The notes under the pieces are model-generated. The model saw only the letters and a list, made by a program, of their open reading frames with translations, did no database searches and was not told where the DNA came from. A DNA stretch of 64,000 nt from Pseudophaeobacter sp. EL27 (lineage in GTDB: Bacteria; Pseudomonadota; Alphaproteobacteria; Rhodobacterales; Rhodobacteraceae), in NCBI RefSeq assembly GCF_900313025.1, contig NZ_OMPQ01000011.1:248001-312000 (forward strand), read 5' to 3'. Of this stretch, positions 1-9,200 are shown piece after piece. Every line of letters starts with the position of its first letter. The stretch's first letter is position 1. Both the position numbers and the translations under genes were made by a program.

Positions 1-74
1 ATTACGGACGGATTGTGCCGATTGTGGATTACACGGCGCAACTGGTTGGGAAATTGCTTTCTGACCGGAGCTAG
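1..74 (+). CDS. hrcA: Heat-inducible repressor HrcA, C-terminal end (partial)
   Basis: Only the last 23 codons are present, read in frame from base 3 and ending in TAG at 72-74. The visible tail contains YGRIVPIVDYTA, which matches the conserved C-terminus of HrcA, the repressor that binds CIRCE elements of heat-shock genes. The neighbour 11 bases downstream is grpE, and hrcA-grpE is a standard alphaproteobacterial pair. The rest of the gene lies outside the window, so no domain can be checked. The assignment rests on the tail motif and the neighbour. Confidence 0.8.
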   Translation, partial: YGRIVPIVDYTAQLVGKLLSDRS

Positions 75-85
75 AGGTTGAAAAT

Positions 86-646
86 ATGGCAGAGCCCAGA
101 AACGACGATTTTTTGGACGATATCGCAAATGTCGAGGCGGAAGAGCTGGCGGCGGAAATGGCTGAAATGGACGATGCTGCGATTGAGCTGGATGAGCTGC
201 GGGCAGAGCGGGATGAGTACAAGGACCGCTTTATGCGCGCCCTGGCGGATGCAGAGAATTCCCGCAAACGCGGCGACAAGGCCCGTCGCGAAGCGGAGCA
301 GTATGGCGGATCCAAACTGTCGCGCGATATTCTTCCGGTGTTTGACAACCTAAAGCGTGCGGTTGAATCGGCCTCTGAGGAGCAGAAGGAAGTTTCTGCG
401 GCTCTGATCGAGGGTGTCGAGCTGACCCTGCGTTCCCTGTTGGGTGTCTTTGAAAAACACGGCGTGCGGATTGTGTCACCGCAGGTGGGGGATCGCTTTG
501 ACCCTCAGGTACATGAGGCGATGTTTGAGGCGCCGGTTCCAGGTACCAAGGCCGGTGAGATCATTCAGGTCTCGGCTGAGGGCTTTATGCTGCATGACCG
601 TCTGCTGCGTCCGGCGCAGGTTGGGGTTTCTTCGACCCCTGCGTGA
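86..646 (+). CDS. grpE: Nucleotide exchange factor GrpE
   Basis: This 186-residue protein is the co-chaperone that releases ADP from DnaK in the cytoplasm. The N-terminal third is acidic and helical, as expected for the GrpE coiled-coil stalk. It is followed by the family core (RALADAENSRKR, then FDNLKRAVE) and the C-terminal beta domain (GDRFDPQVHEAM, then GFMLHDRLLRPAQVGVS). Length is normal. It follows hrcA by 11 bases and is probably co-transcribed with it. Its partners dnaK and dnaJ are about 57 kb away in this window. A strong hairpin terminator follows at 716-745. Confidence 0.97.
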   Translation: MAEPRNDDFLDDIANVEAEELAAEMAEMDDAAIELDELRAERDEYKDRFMRALADAENSRKRGDKARREAEQYGGSKLSRDILPVFDNLKRAVESASEEQKEVSAALIEGVELTLRSLLGVFEKHGVRIVSPQVGDRFDPQVHEAMFEAPVPGTKAGEIIQVSAEGFMLHDRLLRPAQVGVSSTPA

Positions 647-662
647 AGTTGATCGCAGGTTG

Positions 663-714
663 AACGGGCCCAATGGGCCCGTTGCCTGCGGCGCGAATAT
701 TTTTGGAAAGATGA
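663..714. repeat. Convergent-junction hairpin element, copy A
   Basis: A perfect 9-base inverted repeat (AACGGGCCC, loop AAT, GGGCCCGTT) is followed by GCGGCGC and then GAATATTTTTGGAAAGATGA. The order hairpin, GCGC block, AATATTT, AAAG-TGA is shared with elements at 6690-6755 and 9201-9262. All three sit between genes that converge; here they are grpE and mutS. This copy is the most diverged. The role is inferred to be transcription termination or mRNA 3' end formation. Confidence 0.5.
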
Positions 715-715
715 T

Positions 716-745
716 AGAGCGGCGCCTTTTGGAGCCGCTCTTTTC
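716..745 (+). terminator. grpE: Rho-independent terminator after grpE
   Basis: AGAGCGGC pairs with GCCGCTCT across a 10-base loop, and the 3' arm runs into TTTTC. It lies 70 bases after the grpE stop and touches the end of convergent mutS, so it probably stops both transcripts. Confidence 0.75.
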
Positions 746-3381
746 TATCTGCCGGCGTCTTTCAGGCGGTAGAGCGCCTCGAGGGCTTCACGTGGGGTGA
801 GGTCGTCAGGGTGAATACTCTCTAACAACTGTTCCACGGCAGAGGGGCCAGAGGCGGGTTTTGGCTGTGGTGGCGGGGCGGCCGCAAAAAGGGGCAGATC
901 GTCGATCTGGATTTTTGCCCCGGCGCCTTCGCGGCTGCCTTGCTCCAGCAGGTCCAGTACATCGCGGGCGCGGGCAACAACAGAGGCAGGCAGGCCAGCC
1001 AGCTGGGCCACCTGCACCCCGTAAGAGCGATCCGCTGCGCCCTTTTTGACCTCATGCAGAAAGATTACCTCGCCCTCCCATTCCTTGACCGAGACGGTTG
1101 CGTTTTCCACGCCGGAGAGCTTGTTCGAGAGCTGGGTCAATTCATGGTAATGGGTGGCAAAGAGGGCGCGGGACTGGTTGATCTCGTGCAGGTGTTCCAG
1201 CGTCGCCCAGGCGATGGAAAGACCATCATAGGTGGCGGTGCCGCGACCAATTTCATCCAGGATTACCAGCGCGCGATCATCGGCCTGATTGAGGATCGCG
1301 GCGGTTTCGACCATTTCGACCATGAAGGTCGAACGCCCGCGTGCCAAATCATCCGAGGCACCAACCCGGCTGAACAACTGACTGACCAGCCCGATATGCG
1401 CGGTTTCAGCGGGCACGTAACTGCCCATCTGCGCCAGCAGGGCAATCAGGGCATTCTGCCGCAGGAAGGTTGATTTACCGGCCATGTTGGGACCGGTCAA
1501 AAGCCAGACGGCAGCGCCAGCGCTGGCAGTGAGATCACAATCATTGGCGACAAATCTATCGCCACCCTGTTGTCGCAGCGCGCGTTCCACAACCGGATGC
1601 CGCCCGCCGGTGATGGCAAAGGCGCGCGAGGCATCAACGCGGGGGCGCGCCCAGCCTTCACCCCGTGCCAGATCCGCCAGAGCGGTGAGGAGATCCAGCT
1701 CTGCCAGGCCACGCGCAGCTCCGTTCAGCCGGGCAGCCTGGTCCATTATAGCTCCAGAAAGCGTGGAATAGAGCCGTTTTTCGATCTCAAGTGCGCGATT
1801 TCCGGAGTTTAGAATCCGGGTCTCGATCTCGCTGAGTTCGACGGTGGTGAAACGCACCTGATTTGCGGTGGTTTGACGATGGATGTATTTTTCCGACAGC
1901 GGTGGTGACAGCATTTTATCCGCATGGGTTGCTGTGGTCTCGATGAAATAGCCCAGCACATTGTTGTGTTTGACCTTCAGCGAAGTGATGCCGGTATGGG
2001 CGGCATAGTCCTGCTGCATGCCAGCAATAACGGAGCGGCCTTCGTCGCGCAGGGTGCGGGCTTCATCCAGCTCCTCATTGTACCCGGAAGCGATAAAGCC
2101 ACCATCCCGGGCCAGCAGCGGTGGCTCGGCCACCAGGGCAGCATCCAAAAGATCAAGCAGGCTATCAAACCCGGTGAGATCGGCGGTGGCGGCTGTGACC
2201 AGCGGGGGGAGGTCCTCATTGGCGTTTCTATCCGCAATGGCACTGGCCTGGGCCAGCCCGTTGCGGATGGCGGCGAGGTCACGCGGGCCGCCGCGATCCA
2301 GCGCCAGGCGTGACAGCGCCCGGTCCAGATCCGGGGTTTTACGCAGAGCATCGCGCAGATCCTCGCAGAGCTGATCGCGCTCAAACGCAAAATCAAGCGC
2401 TGCAAGCCGGGCATTGATCACATCCAGATTGCGAGAGGGGCTGGACAGACGCTGTTCCAGCAGGCGCGCCCCGCCAGGGGTGACGGTGCGGTCCACCACC
2501 GAGAGCAGGGAGCCGGCGCGTGCTCCAGAGAGCGAGCGGGTAAGTTCCAGACTGGCGCGGGTGGAGGCGTCGATCTGCACCACGCGATCCTCTGCTTCCT
2601 GTACTGGTTGCTGCAGAAGCGGCAGTTTGCCCTTTTGGGTGATTTCCAAATAGTCGATCAAGGCCCCCATGGCGGAGACCTCGGCCCGGCTGAAGCTGCC
2701 AAATCCATCCAGGGCACTGACACCAAACAGGGCACAGATCCGTTTTTCCGCCGCAGTACTGTCAAAACTGGCCTTGCCCAGCGGTGTCAGCGGGATTTTA
2801 TATTCTTCGGCCAGAGGAGTGGTTGCCTCAAAGGTGGCGCCATCTGCAACGATCAGCTCGGAGGGGGCCAGGCGCGCCAGTTCCGGCGACAGGCGGACCT
2901 GGCTGATCGGCATCACATGAAAGGCGCCGGTTGAAATATCAGCCCAGGCTAGGGCGGCCTCATCCCGCAGTTCAGAATAGGAGACGAGGAAATTGTGTCG
3001 CCGGGCTTCGAGCAGGGAGTCCTCGGTCAGGGTGCCGGGGGTGACCAGCCGCACCACGTCGCGTTTGACTACTGATTTGCCACCGCGTTTCTTGGCTTCG
3101 GCCGGGGTTTCCAGCTGTTCGCCCACGGCAACACGAAACCCCTTGCGGATCAGGGTCAGCAGATAGCCCTCGGCGGCATGAAAGGGCACGCCACACATGG
3201 GGATGTCCTGATCATTGTGTTTGCCCCGTTTGGTCAAGGCGATGTCCAGGGCCTCGGCGGCATTGATCGCATCGTCAAAGAACATCTCGTAGAAGTCGCC
3301 CATCCGGTAAAACAACAGCGCATCCGGGTACTGAGCCTTGATGTCGAGGTATTGCGCCATCATGGGCGTGACTGTGGCCAA
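745..3381 (-). CDS. mutS: DNA mismatch repair protein MutS
   Basis: MutS recognises mismatches and small loops and recruits MutL. The N-terminal mismatch-binding domain shows GDFYEMFFDDA with the Phe-X-Glu reading motif. The C-terminal ATPase shows Walker A TGPNMAGKST, ILDEIGRGTATYDG for Walker B, and FATHYHEL. I chose a TTG start at 3381 because GGAG lies seven bases upstream and the protein then begins at the conserved ATVTPMMAQYLDIK. The result is 878 residues, normal for the family. An in-frame ATG at 3426 would add 15 poorly conserved residues. The gene stands alone, facing away from maeB. Confidence 0.97.
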   Translation of the reverse strand: MATVTPMMAQYLDIKAQYPDALLFYRMGDFYEMFFDDAINAAEALDIALTKRGKHNDQDIPMCGVPFHAAEGYLLTLIRKGFRVAVGEQLETPAEAKKRGGKSVVKRDVVRLVTPGTLTEDSLLEARRHNFLVSYSELRDEAALAWADISTGAFHVMPISQVRLSPELARLAPSELIVADGATFEATTPLAEEYKIPLTPLGKASFDSTAAEKRICALFGVSALDGFGSFSRAEVSAMGALIDYLEITQKGKLPLLQQPVQEAEDRVVQIDASTRASLELTRSLSGARAGSLLSVVDRTVTPGGARLLEQRLSSPSRNLDVINARLAALDFAFERDQLCEDLRDALRKTPDLDRALSRLALDRGGPRDLAAIRNGLAQASAIADRNANEDLPPLVTAATADLTGFDSLLDLLDAALVAEPPLLARDGGFIASGYNEELDEARTLRDEGRSVIAGMQQDYAAHTGITSLKVKHNNVLGYFIETTATHADKMLSPPLSEKYIHRQTTANQVRFTTVELSEIETRILNSGNRALEIEKRLYSTLSGAIMDQAARLNGAARGLAELDLLTALADLARGEGWARPRVDASRAFAITGGRHPVVERALRQQGGDRFVANDCDLTASAGAAVWLLTGPNMAGKSTFLRQNALIALLAQMGSYVPAETAHIGLVSQLFSRVGASDDLARGRSTFMVEMVETAAILNQADDRALVILDEIGRGTATYDGLSIAWATLEHLHEINQSRALFATHYHELTQLSNKLSGVENATVSVKEWEGEVIFLHEVKKGAADRSYGVQVAQLAGLPASVVARARDVLDLLEQGSREGAGAKIQIDDLPLFAAAPPPQPKPASGPSAVEQLLESIHPDDLTPREALEALYRLKDAGR

Positions 3382-3540
3382 GGGAGATCTCCGCGATTTC
3401 GGTATTTTGGTTGCCGGACCATACAAATCACCCGCCTGCGGCGAAAGGTGAAAACGTATAGTCGTTGTGGCAACTGAATGGCTGGGCTATGAAGTTCCAG
3501 CCCCCATAGAAACGCCCCACAGAAAAGAACGACAGAAACG

Positions 3541-5796
3541 ATGCGCAAAGCGAAGATTACCGACGAAGAAGCCCTCGCCTTTCACCTGGATCCCACGCCG
3601 GGGAAATGGGAGATAAACGCCACCGTCCCGATGACGACGCAGCGCGATCTGTCGCTGGCCTATTCACCCGGTGTTGCAGTGCCCTGCGAGGCGATCGCGG
3701 CCAATCCGGAAACCGCCTATGACTATACCAACAAGGGCAACCTTGTGGCGGTGATCTCCAACGGGACTGCGGTTCTGGGTCTGGGCAATCTCGGAGCGCT
3801 GGGCTCCAAACCGGTGATGGAGGGAAAATCCGTTCTCTTCAAACGCTTTGCCGATGTGAACTCGATCGATATCGAGCTGGACACCGAAGACCCAGACAAG
3901 TTCATCGAGGCAGTCCGTCTGATGGGGCCGACATTCGGCGGTATCAACCTCGAGGACATCAAGGCGCCAGAGTGTTTCATCATTGAGCAAAAGCTCAAGG
4001 AAGAGATGGATATCCCGGTCTTCCACGATGACCAGCACGGCACGGCGGTGATCTGTGCCGCCGGGTTGATCAATGCGCTGCATATCTCGGGCAAAAAGAT
4101 CGAAGACGTGAAGATTGTGCTGAACGGTGCTGGGGCGGCTGGCATTGCCTGCATAGAGCTGCTCAAACGCATGGGCGCGCGGCATGAAAATTGCATCGTC
4201 TGTGACACTAAAGGCGTGATCTATCAGGGCCGTACCGAGGGCATGAACCAGTGGAAATCGGCCCATGCCGTGACCACCGAGCTGCGCACTCTGGAAGAGG
4301 CCATGGACGGCGCTGATGTTTTCCTTGGTGTTTCGGTCAAAGGCGCGGTGACGCAGGACATGGTTGCCAAGATGGCTGACAATCCGGTGATCTTTGCCAT
4401 GGCAAACCCGGATCCGGAAATCACCCCGGAAGAGGCCCATGAGGTCCGCGTTGACGCCATCGTTGCCACTGGCCGGTCCGATTACCCCAACCAGGTCAAC
4501 AACGTGCTGGGCTTCCCCTATCTCTTCCGCGGCGCGCTGGACATTCACGCCCGCGCCATCAATGACGAGATGAAGATCGCCTGTGCCCATGCCCTGGCTG
4601 CGCTGGCGCGCGAAGATGTGCCAGACGAGGTGGCGCTGGCCTATGGAAAATCCCTGACTTTTGGCCGTGACTATATCATCCCGACCCCCTTTGATCCGCG
4701 TCTGATCTACCGCATTCCCCCTGCCGTGGCCAAGGCCGGCATGGATACCGGTGCGGCCCGTCGCCCCATTATCGATATGGAGGCCTATGAGATTGGCCTC
4801 AAGGGTCGGATGGATCCAACCGCGTCGATCCTGCGCGGCTTGAACGCGCGGGCCCGTTCGGCACAAAGCCGGATGATCTTTGCCGAAGGCGACGACCCGC
4901 GCGTGTTGCGGGCCGCTGTCAATTATCAGCGCTCTGGTTTCGGCAAGGCGCTGGTTGTTGGTCGCACCGAGGATGTCAAAGCAAAACTCGAAGCTGCCGG
5001 TTTGGGAGACGCGGTCCGCGAGCTGGAGATCGTCAATGCCGCCAATACCACGCATCTGTCGAGCTATAAGCAGTTCCTGTACAAACGCTTGCAGCGCAAA
5101 GGCTTTGACCGTCACGACATCCACCGGATGGCCGCCCGTGACCGGCATGTCTTTTCGGCTCTGATGCTGGCCCATGGTCACGGCGATGGCCTGGTGACCG
5201 GGGCCACCCGCAAATCCGCCCATGTTCTGGACCGCATCAACCACGTCTTTGACGCCGATCAAGATCACGGCGTTGCCGGCATTACCGCGTTGTTGCACAA
5301 GGGCCGGATCGTGCTGATGGGCGACACTTTGGTGCATGAATGGCCGGATGAAAATGATCTGGCCAATATCGCCGAGCGCGCTGCCGGTGTGGCGCGCCAC
5401 ATGGGTCTGGACCCTCGGGTCGCCTTTGTCAGCTTCTCTACCTTTGGCTACCCGGTGTCGGAACGCGCCGAAAAGATGCATATCGCGCCCTCGGTGCTGG
5501 ATGCCCGCGGGGTTGATTTTGAATATGAGGGTGAGATGACTGTCGATGTGGCGCTGAATGCCGCCGCACAAGAAGCCTATCCCTTCCAGCGCCTCTCCGG
5601 TCCGGCCAATATCCTGATCGTGCCGGCGCGCCATTCAGCCTCGATCTCGACCAAACTGATGCAGGAGATGGGTGGCGCAACCGTCATTGGCCCGATCCTC
5701 TCGGGTGTGCCAGAGCCGATCCAGATCTGCTCGACCACCTCGACGGCCAATGACATCCTGAACATGGCGGTGCTGGCCGCCTGTAATATCGGGTAA
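3541..5796 (+). CDS. maeB: NADP-dependent malic enzyme with phosphotransacetylase-like domain
   Basis: This 751-residue protein decarboxylates malate to pyruvate with NADP reduction, feeding acetyl-CoA and NADPH supply. The first 430 or so residues are the malic enzyme, with LAYSPGVAVPC near the N-terminus and a nucleotide-binding motif NGAGAAGIACIELL. The last 320 residues resemble phosphate acetyltransferase (AEGDDPRVLRAA; GLVTGATRKSAHV), which in the MaeB family is generally regulatory rather than catalytic. This fusion and length are standard. The ribokinase-like gene begins four bases after its stop, so the two are probably co-transcribed. Confidence 0.96.
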   Translation: MRKAKITDEEALAFHLDPTPGKWEINATVPMTTQRDLSLAYSPGVAVPCEAIAANPETAYDYTNKGNLVAVISNGTAVLGLGNLGALGSKPVMEGKSVLFKRFADVNSIDIELDTEDPDKFIEAVRLMGPTFGGINLEDIKAPECFIIEQKLKEEMDIPVFHDDQHGTAVICAAGLINALHISGKKIEDVKIVLNGAGAAGIACIELLKRMGARHENCIVCDTKGVIYQGRTEGMNQWKSAHAVTTELRTLEEAMDGADVFLGVSVKGAVTQDMVAKMADNPVIFAMANPDPEITPEEAHEVRVDAIVATGRSDYPNQVNNVLGFPYLFRGALDIHARAINDEMKIACAHALAALAREDVPDEVALAYGKSLTFGRDYIIPTPFDPRLIYRIPPAVAKAGMDTGAARRPIIDMEAYEIGLKGRMDPTASILRGLNARARSAQSRMIFAEGDDPRVLRAAVNYQRSGFGKALVVGRTEDVKAKLEAAGLGDAVRELEIVNAANTTHLSSYKQFLYKRLQRKGFDRHDIHRMAARDRHVFSALMLAHGHGDGLVTGATRKSAHVLDRINHVFDADQDHGVAGITALLHKGRIVLMGDTLVHEWPDENDLANIAERAAGVARHMGLDPRVAFVSFSTFGYPVSERAEKMHIAPSVLDARGVDFEYEGEMTVDVALNAAAQEAYPFQRLSGPANILIVPARHSASISTKLMQEMGGATVIGPILSGVPEPIQICSTTSTANDILNMAVLAACNIG

Positions 5797-5800
5797 CCAC

Positions 5801-6673
5801 ATGGCGATTTGGAACCTGGGCTCGATCAATGCGGATATGGTCTATGCCCTGCCGCATCTGCCGGTGGCGGGGGAGACCCTCGCGGCCACAGGTTTGGACC
5901 AGTTCCTGGGCGGTAAGGGGGCCAATATGTCGGTCGCCGCCGCCCGTGCCGGCTCCACCGTGCATCACATAGGCGCTGTAGGGCCAGAAGGCAGCTGGGC
6001 GGTTCAGCGTTTGATGGAATATGGCGTAGATACACGCCATATTGCGACACTGGATCTGCCCACGGGCCATGCCATCATCGCGGTGGACTCCGCCGGGGAA
6101 AACCAGATCATCCTGTTTCCCGGTGCCAATCAGGCCATCAGCAGCAATCAGATCGGCCAGGCTCTTTCCGAGGCCGCATCAGGCGATACCCTGGTTCTGC
6201 AGAACGAGACCAATCTACAACCCGAAGCGGTAGAAATGGCGCAGAAACTTGGGCTGAAAGTGGCCTATGCCGCCGCCCCCTTCGAGGCCGAGGCAGTGCA
6301 GGCGGTTCTGCCCTTCCTGGATCTCCTGTTCCTCAACGCGGTTGAAGCAGAACAGCTACAGCAGGCAATCGGCAAGACGCCGCAGGATCTCGGGGTTGCG
6401 GATGTCATCGTCACTCTGGGTTCCAAAGGTGCGCGTCACTTTGACGGCTCCACGGGAAACACCACGGATGTGCCGGCCTTACCGGTCACCCCAGTGGATA
6501 CCACCGGAGCGGGTGACACTTTCACCGGCTATGTGCTCTCGGGTCTCGATCGTGGCTTGCCCATGGTCCAGGCCATGGCCCAGGCGGCCCGCGCCGGGGC
6601 TCTGATGGTCACGCGCCACGGCACGGCGGATGTAATTCCTGACTTGAAAGAGGTGCAAGAGGCCCGCTTCTGA
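5801..6673 (+). CDS. Ribokinase-family (PfkB) sugar kinase
   Basis: This is a 290-residue PfkB-family carbohydrate kinase. The N-terminal signature GGKGANMSVAAARAG binds substrate. The C-terminal DTTGAGDTFTGYVLSG carries the anion hole and catalytic Asp of the second PfkB signature. The overall pattern fits ribokinase best, but the sugar cannot be decided and no transporter or isomerase for ribose lies nearby. The start is four bases after maeB, which implies a shared transcript, although the metabolic link is not obvious. A convergent-junction hairpin element follows the stop. Confidence 0.88.
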   Translation: MAIWNLGSINADMVYALPHLPVAGETLAATGLDQFLGGKGANMSVAAARAGSTVHHIGAVGPEGSWAVQRLMEYGVDTRHIATLDLPTGHAIIAVDSAGENQIILFPGANQAISSNQIGQALSEAASGDTLVLQNETNLQPEAVEMAQKLGLKVAYAAAPFEAEAVQAVLPFLDLLFLNAVEAEQLQQAIGKTPQDLGVADVIVTLGSKGARHFDGSTGNTTDVPALPVTPVDTTGAGDTFTGYVLSGLDRGLPMVQAMAQAARAGALMVTRHGTADVIPDLKEVQEARF

Positions 6674-6689
6674 CCGCACCTCTTGTCCA

Positions 6690-6755
6690 TTTCATTTGGC
6701 TGAAAATATCCCGGGGGTGAATTGCGCATGGCGCAAGAGGGGGCTGGCCCCCTTC
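6690..6755. repeat. Convergent-junction hairpin element, copy B
   Basis: Read on the minus strand, this stretch has a GGGGGC/GCCCCC hairpin, then TGCGC-CAT-GCGCA, then CCCCCGGGATATTTT and AAATGAAA. The same modules in the same order occur on the plus strand at 9201-9262. It fills the gap between the convergent ribokinase-like gene and msrA. It is probably a family of intergenic elements acting as bidirectional terminators. Confidence 0.6.
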
Positions 6756-6762
6756 TGCCGCC

Positions 6763-7428
6763 TCAATGATCTTTGGCAAAGGGGGCTGCATCCCCCCAAA
6801 GCTGCGCCACCCGGGCATCGCGACCACAGGCCTGACGATACCGTTTGTACGCGGCAGCCTGACGTTTGGGGCCAAAGCGGGTAAAGATAAGTTTGCTGCC
6901 CTTGTAATAGTCCTGGTGATAGTCTTCAGCGCGATAAAAGGTACTGGTCTCCAGGATGGGCGTGACAATCTTTTGCCCCAACTCCACTTCAGCCTTCGCC
7001 AATGTCGCCTCAGCCAGAGCCTTTTCCCCAGGGTTAGAGACAAAAATGGCAGTGCTATAAACCACTCCCCGGTCACAGAACTGCCCTTCCGCATCGGTAG
7101 GATCAACGGATCTGATGAACAGCTCCAACAGTTGTTTGCGGCTGACACGCGCGGGATCAAACAGGATTTCCACAGCTTCCAAATGCCCGGTGCCGCCTTT
7201 GCCCACCTCACCATATGTGGGATTTTTGGTGCGGCCTCCGGTGTAGCCAGAGACGGCTTCGATCACGCCGGGTACCGATTCAAAATCGCTTTCCACACAC
7301 CAGAAACAGCCGCCCGCAACCGTGAGCCGTTCTTGCGTTTGCGCCTCGGCATTCTCGCCGCGCAGCACCAGGGCAAGCAGCATAAAGACCGTAAGGGCGA
7401 CAGGTTTCAGGGTTTTGAAAATCTGCAT
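6763..7428 (-). CDS. msrA: Peptide methionine sulfoxide reductase MsrA, exported
   Basis: MsrA reduces S-methionine sulfoxide in oxidised proteins. The catalytic motif GGCFWCVESDFE is intact, followed by SGYTGG and the conserved GHLEAVEILFDP. The ATG at 7428 has a good GGAGG site just upstream and gives 221 residues beginning with a typical signal peptide: basic start, hydrophobic core LTVFMLLALVL, then an Ala-rich end. The enzyme therefore probably works in the periplasm. A longer in-frame start at 7497 would bury the signal peptide. The gene is divergent from the aminotransferase gene, with a palindrome between them at 7481-7497. Confidence 0.95.
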   Translation of the reverse strand: MQIFKTLKPVALTVFMLLALVLRGENAEAQTQERLTVAGGCFWCVESDFESVPGVIEAVSGYTGGRTKNPTYGEVGKGGTGHLEAVEILFDPARVSRKQLLELFIRSVDPTDAEGQFCDRGVVYSTAIFVSNPGEKALAEATLAKAEVELGQKIVTPILETSTFYRAEDYHQDYYKGSKLIFTRFGPKRQAAAYKRYRQACGRDARVAQLWGDAAPFAKDH

Positions 7429-7480
7429 GGTGACCTCCGTTTTTGGCACCCTGCCGGGGCTCTGGGTCTGGCTCAACCCT

Positions 7481-7497
7481 GTGACATCAAATGTCAC
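7481..7497. promoter_or_regulatory. Candidate operator palindrome between msrA and the aminotransferase gene
   Basis: GTGACAT and ATGTCAC form a perfect 7-base inverted repeat around CAA. It sits 52 bases upstream of the msrA start and 71 bases upstream of the divergent aminotransferase start. That is a typical position for a dimeric regulator. The regulator is unknown. Confidence 0.4.
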
Positions 7498-7568
7498 GCG
7501 GAGGTGAGCGCAAGTTACCGCTTGGAAATTGGATCCAATCCTTCTAGCGTGCCGCTAAGGAGGACCCC

Positions 7569-8477
7569 ATGACCGAGAAAATGAGCACCCATCAGGCGAC
7601 AGAAGATCAGCGCAACGAAGAGATCCTGATCTATCTGAACGGCAAGATTGTCCCCAAGGCACAGGCCACCGTGAGCGTCTATGACAGTGGCTTTATGCTG
7701 GGCGACGGCGTCTGGGAGGGGCTGCGGCTGTACAATGGGACCTGGGCCTTCATTGATAAACATCTCGACCGGTTGTTCGAGGCCGCCAAGGCCATTGATC
7801 TGGACATTGGATTGGACCGGAAGGGCGTGAAAAATGCCATATTAGAGACACAAAAGGCAAATGAGATGACCTCGGATGCCCATGCGCGGCTGATGGTGAC
7901 CCGGGGACCAAAAACACGGCCCTTCCAGCACCCGTCGCTGTCACAGCAGGGGCCGACCATGGTCATCATCATGGAACACTCCAAGCCCAATCTGCCGCGC
8001 CCCATTCGGCTGGCGACAGTGCCGCATCTTCGGGGGCTCCCGATGACCCAGGATCCAAAGCTCAACTCGCATTCCAAACTGAACTGCATTCTGGCCTGTA
8101 TCGCTGCCGAAAAGGCTGGCGCAGACGAGGGGCTGATGCTGGATGTGAATGGCTTTGTAAACACCACCAATGCCTGCAACTTTTTCATCGTGCGCAAAGG
8201 CGCGGTTTGGACCTCGACCGGGGATTACTGCATGAATGGCATTACCCGGCAAAAGGTCATCGACCTGTGTCGGGCCAATGACATCCCGGTTTTTGAGCGC
8301 AACTATTCCCTGGTAGATACCTATGGCGCCGATGAGGCCTTCCTAACAGGCACCTTTGGCGCCCAGACCCCGGTTGGTGATATCGACGGGCGACAAATTG
8401 GCAGTGGTGAAATGGGACCACTGACCAAGCGTATTCGCGGGCTTTACAAGGCGATGATCGAAGGGGAGTGCGCCTGA
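7569..8477 (+). CDS. Class IV PLP-dependent aminotransferase (D-alanine/branched-chain type)
   Basis: This 302-residue protein belongs to fold-type IV aminotransferases, which include D-amino-acid and branched-chain aminotransferases and aminodeoxychorismate lyase. Visible family marks are YDSGFMLGDGVWEGLR near the N-terminus, the HSKLN segment expected to hold the PLP lysine, and a phosphate-binding NGITRQKVIDLC region. The start has AGGAGG five bases upstream. The stop overlaps the start of the following sulfotransferase-like gene (TGATG), so translation is probably coupled. The substrate cannot be told from sequence alone. Confidence 0.9.
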   Translation: MTEKMSTHQATEDQRNEEILIYLNGKIVPKAQATVSVYDSGFMLGDGVWEGLRLYNGTWAFIDKHLDRLFEAAKAIDLDIGLDRKGVKNAILETQKANEMTSDAHARLMVTRGPKTRPFQHPSLSQQGPTMVIIMEHSKPNLPRPIRLATVPHLRGLPMTQDPKLNSHSKLNCILACIAAEKAGADEGLMLDVNGFVNTTNACNFFIVRKGAVWTSTGDYCMNGITRQKVIDLCRANDIPVFERNYSLVDTYGADEAFLTGTFGAQTPVGDIDGRQIGSGEMGPLTKRIRGLYKAMIEGECA

Positions 8478-9190
8478 TGCGGATTGCCATGTGGTCCGGG
8501 CCGCGCAATCTGTCGACGGCCATGATGTATGCCTTTGGCAATCGTGGCGATTGCGCGGTGGTGGATGAGCCCTTTTATGCCGCCTATCTGGCCCTGACGG
8601 ACCTGCAGCACCCGATGCGGGAAGAGATTCTGGAGAGCCAATCACAAAACGCGGATGAGGTTGCGGCGTCGCTGGTGGGGCCAGTTCCGGCAGCAAAGCC
8701 CTATTTCTACCAAAAGCACATGACCCAGCATATGATTGACGCTGTGCCCCGCGATTGGATGCGTGAGGTGACAAACCTGTTCCTGATCCGTCATCCGGCG
8801 CGGGTGATTGCATCTTATGCGGCGAAACGGGAGAACCCGACGCTGGATGATATCGGGTTTCGTCAGCAGGCGGAGCTGTTTGATCTCTGCCGCAGCTGGG
8901 GGCAGAGACCGGTTGTGGTTGATAGCCATGACATTCGCGAGAATCCCGAGGCCAAGCTGGAACAGCTCTGTGAGGCGATTGACCTGCCTTCCTCGCCGAA
9001 GATGCTGAGCTGGCCCAGGGGCGGCCATCCTGAGGATGGGGTCTGGGCCCCTGTCTGGTATGGTGCGGTGTGGAATTCAACCGGTTTTGCCGGACCGGAA
9101 GGAGCTCTGCCAGAGGTGCCAGATGCGCTGCGCTCGGTGCTGGAGGCGGCGATGCCCTATTATGAAGAGATGAAGGCGCTCAAGATTTGA
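8477..9190 (+). CDS. Sulfotransferase-like P-loop protein
   Basis: This 237-residue protein opens with WSGPRNLSTAMMYAF, which resembles the 5'-phosphosulfate-binding loop of sulfotransferases. Later LIRHPARVIASYAAKR resembles the 3'-phosphate-binding motif. Both belong to the PAPS-dependent sulfotransferase superfamily, but the acceptor is unknown. The ATG overlaps the aminotransferase stop and has GGGGAG eight bases upstream. A GTG nine bases earlier is possible but badly spaced. Coupling with the aminotransferase suggests that the two proteins act in one small pathway, which is inference only. Confidence 0.82.
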   Translation: MRIAMWSGPRNLSTAMMYAFGNRGDCAVVDEPFYAAYLALTDLQHPMREEILESQSQNADEVAASLVGPVPAAKPYFYQKHMTQHMIDAVPRDWMREVTNLFLIRHPARVIASYAAKRENPTLDDIGFRQQAELFDLCRSWGQRPVVVDSHDIRENPEAKLEQLCEAIDLPSSPKMLSWPRGGHPEDGVWAPVWYGAVWNSTGFAGPEGALPEVPDALRSVLEAAMPYYEEMKALKI

Positions 9191-9200
9191 GAGGGACGAA

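Noticed and set aside
3664-5634. Long open frame antisense to maeB
   Set aside because: It mirrors the codon pattern of maeB, has no ribosome site and no recognisable motif.
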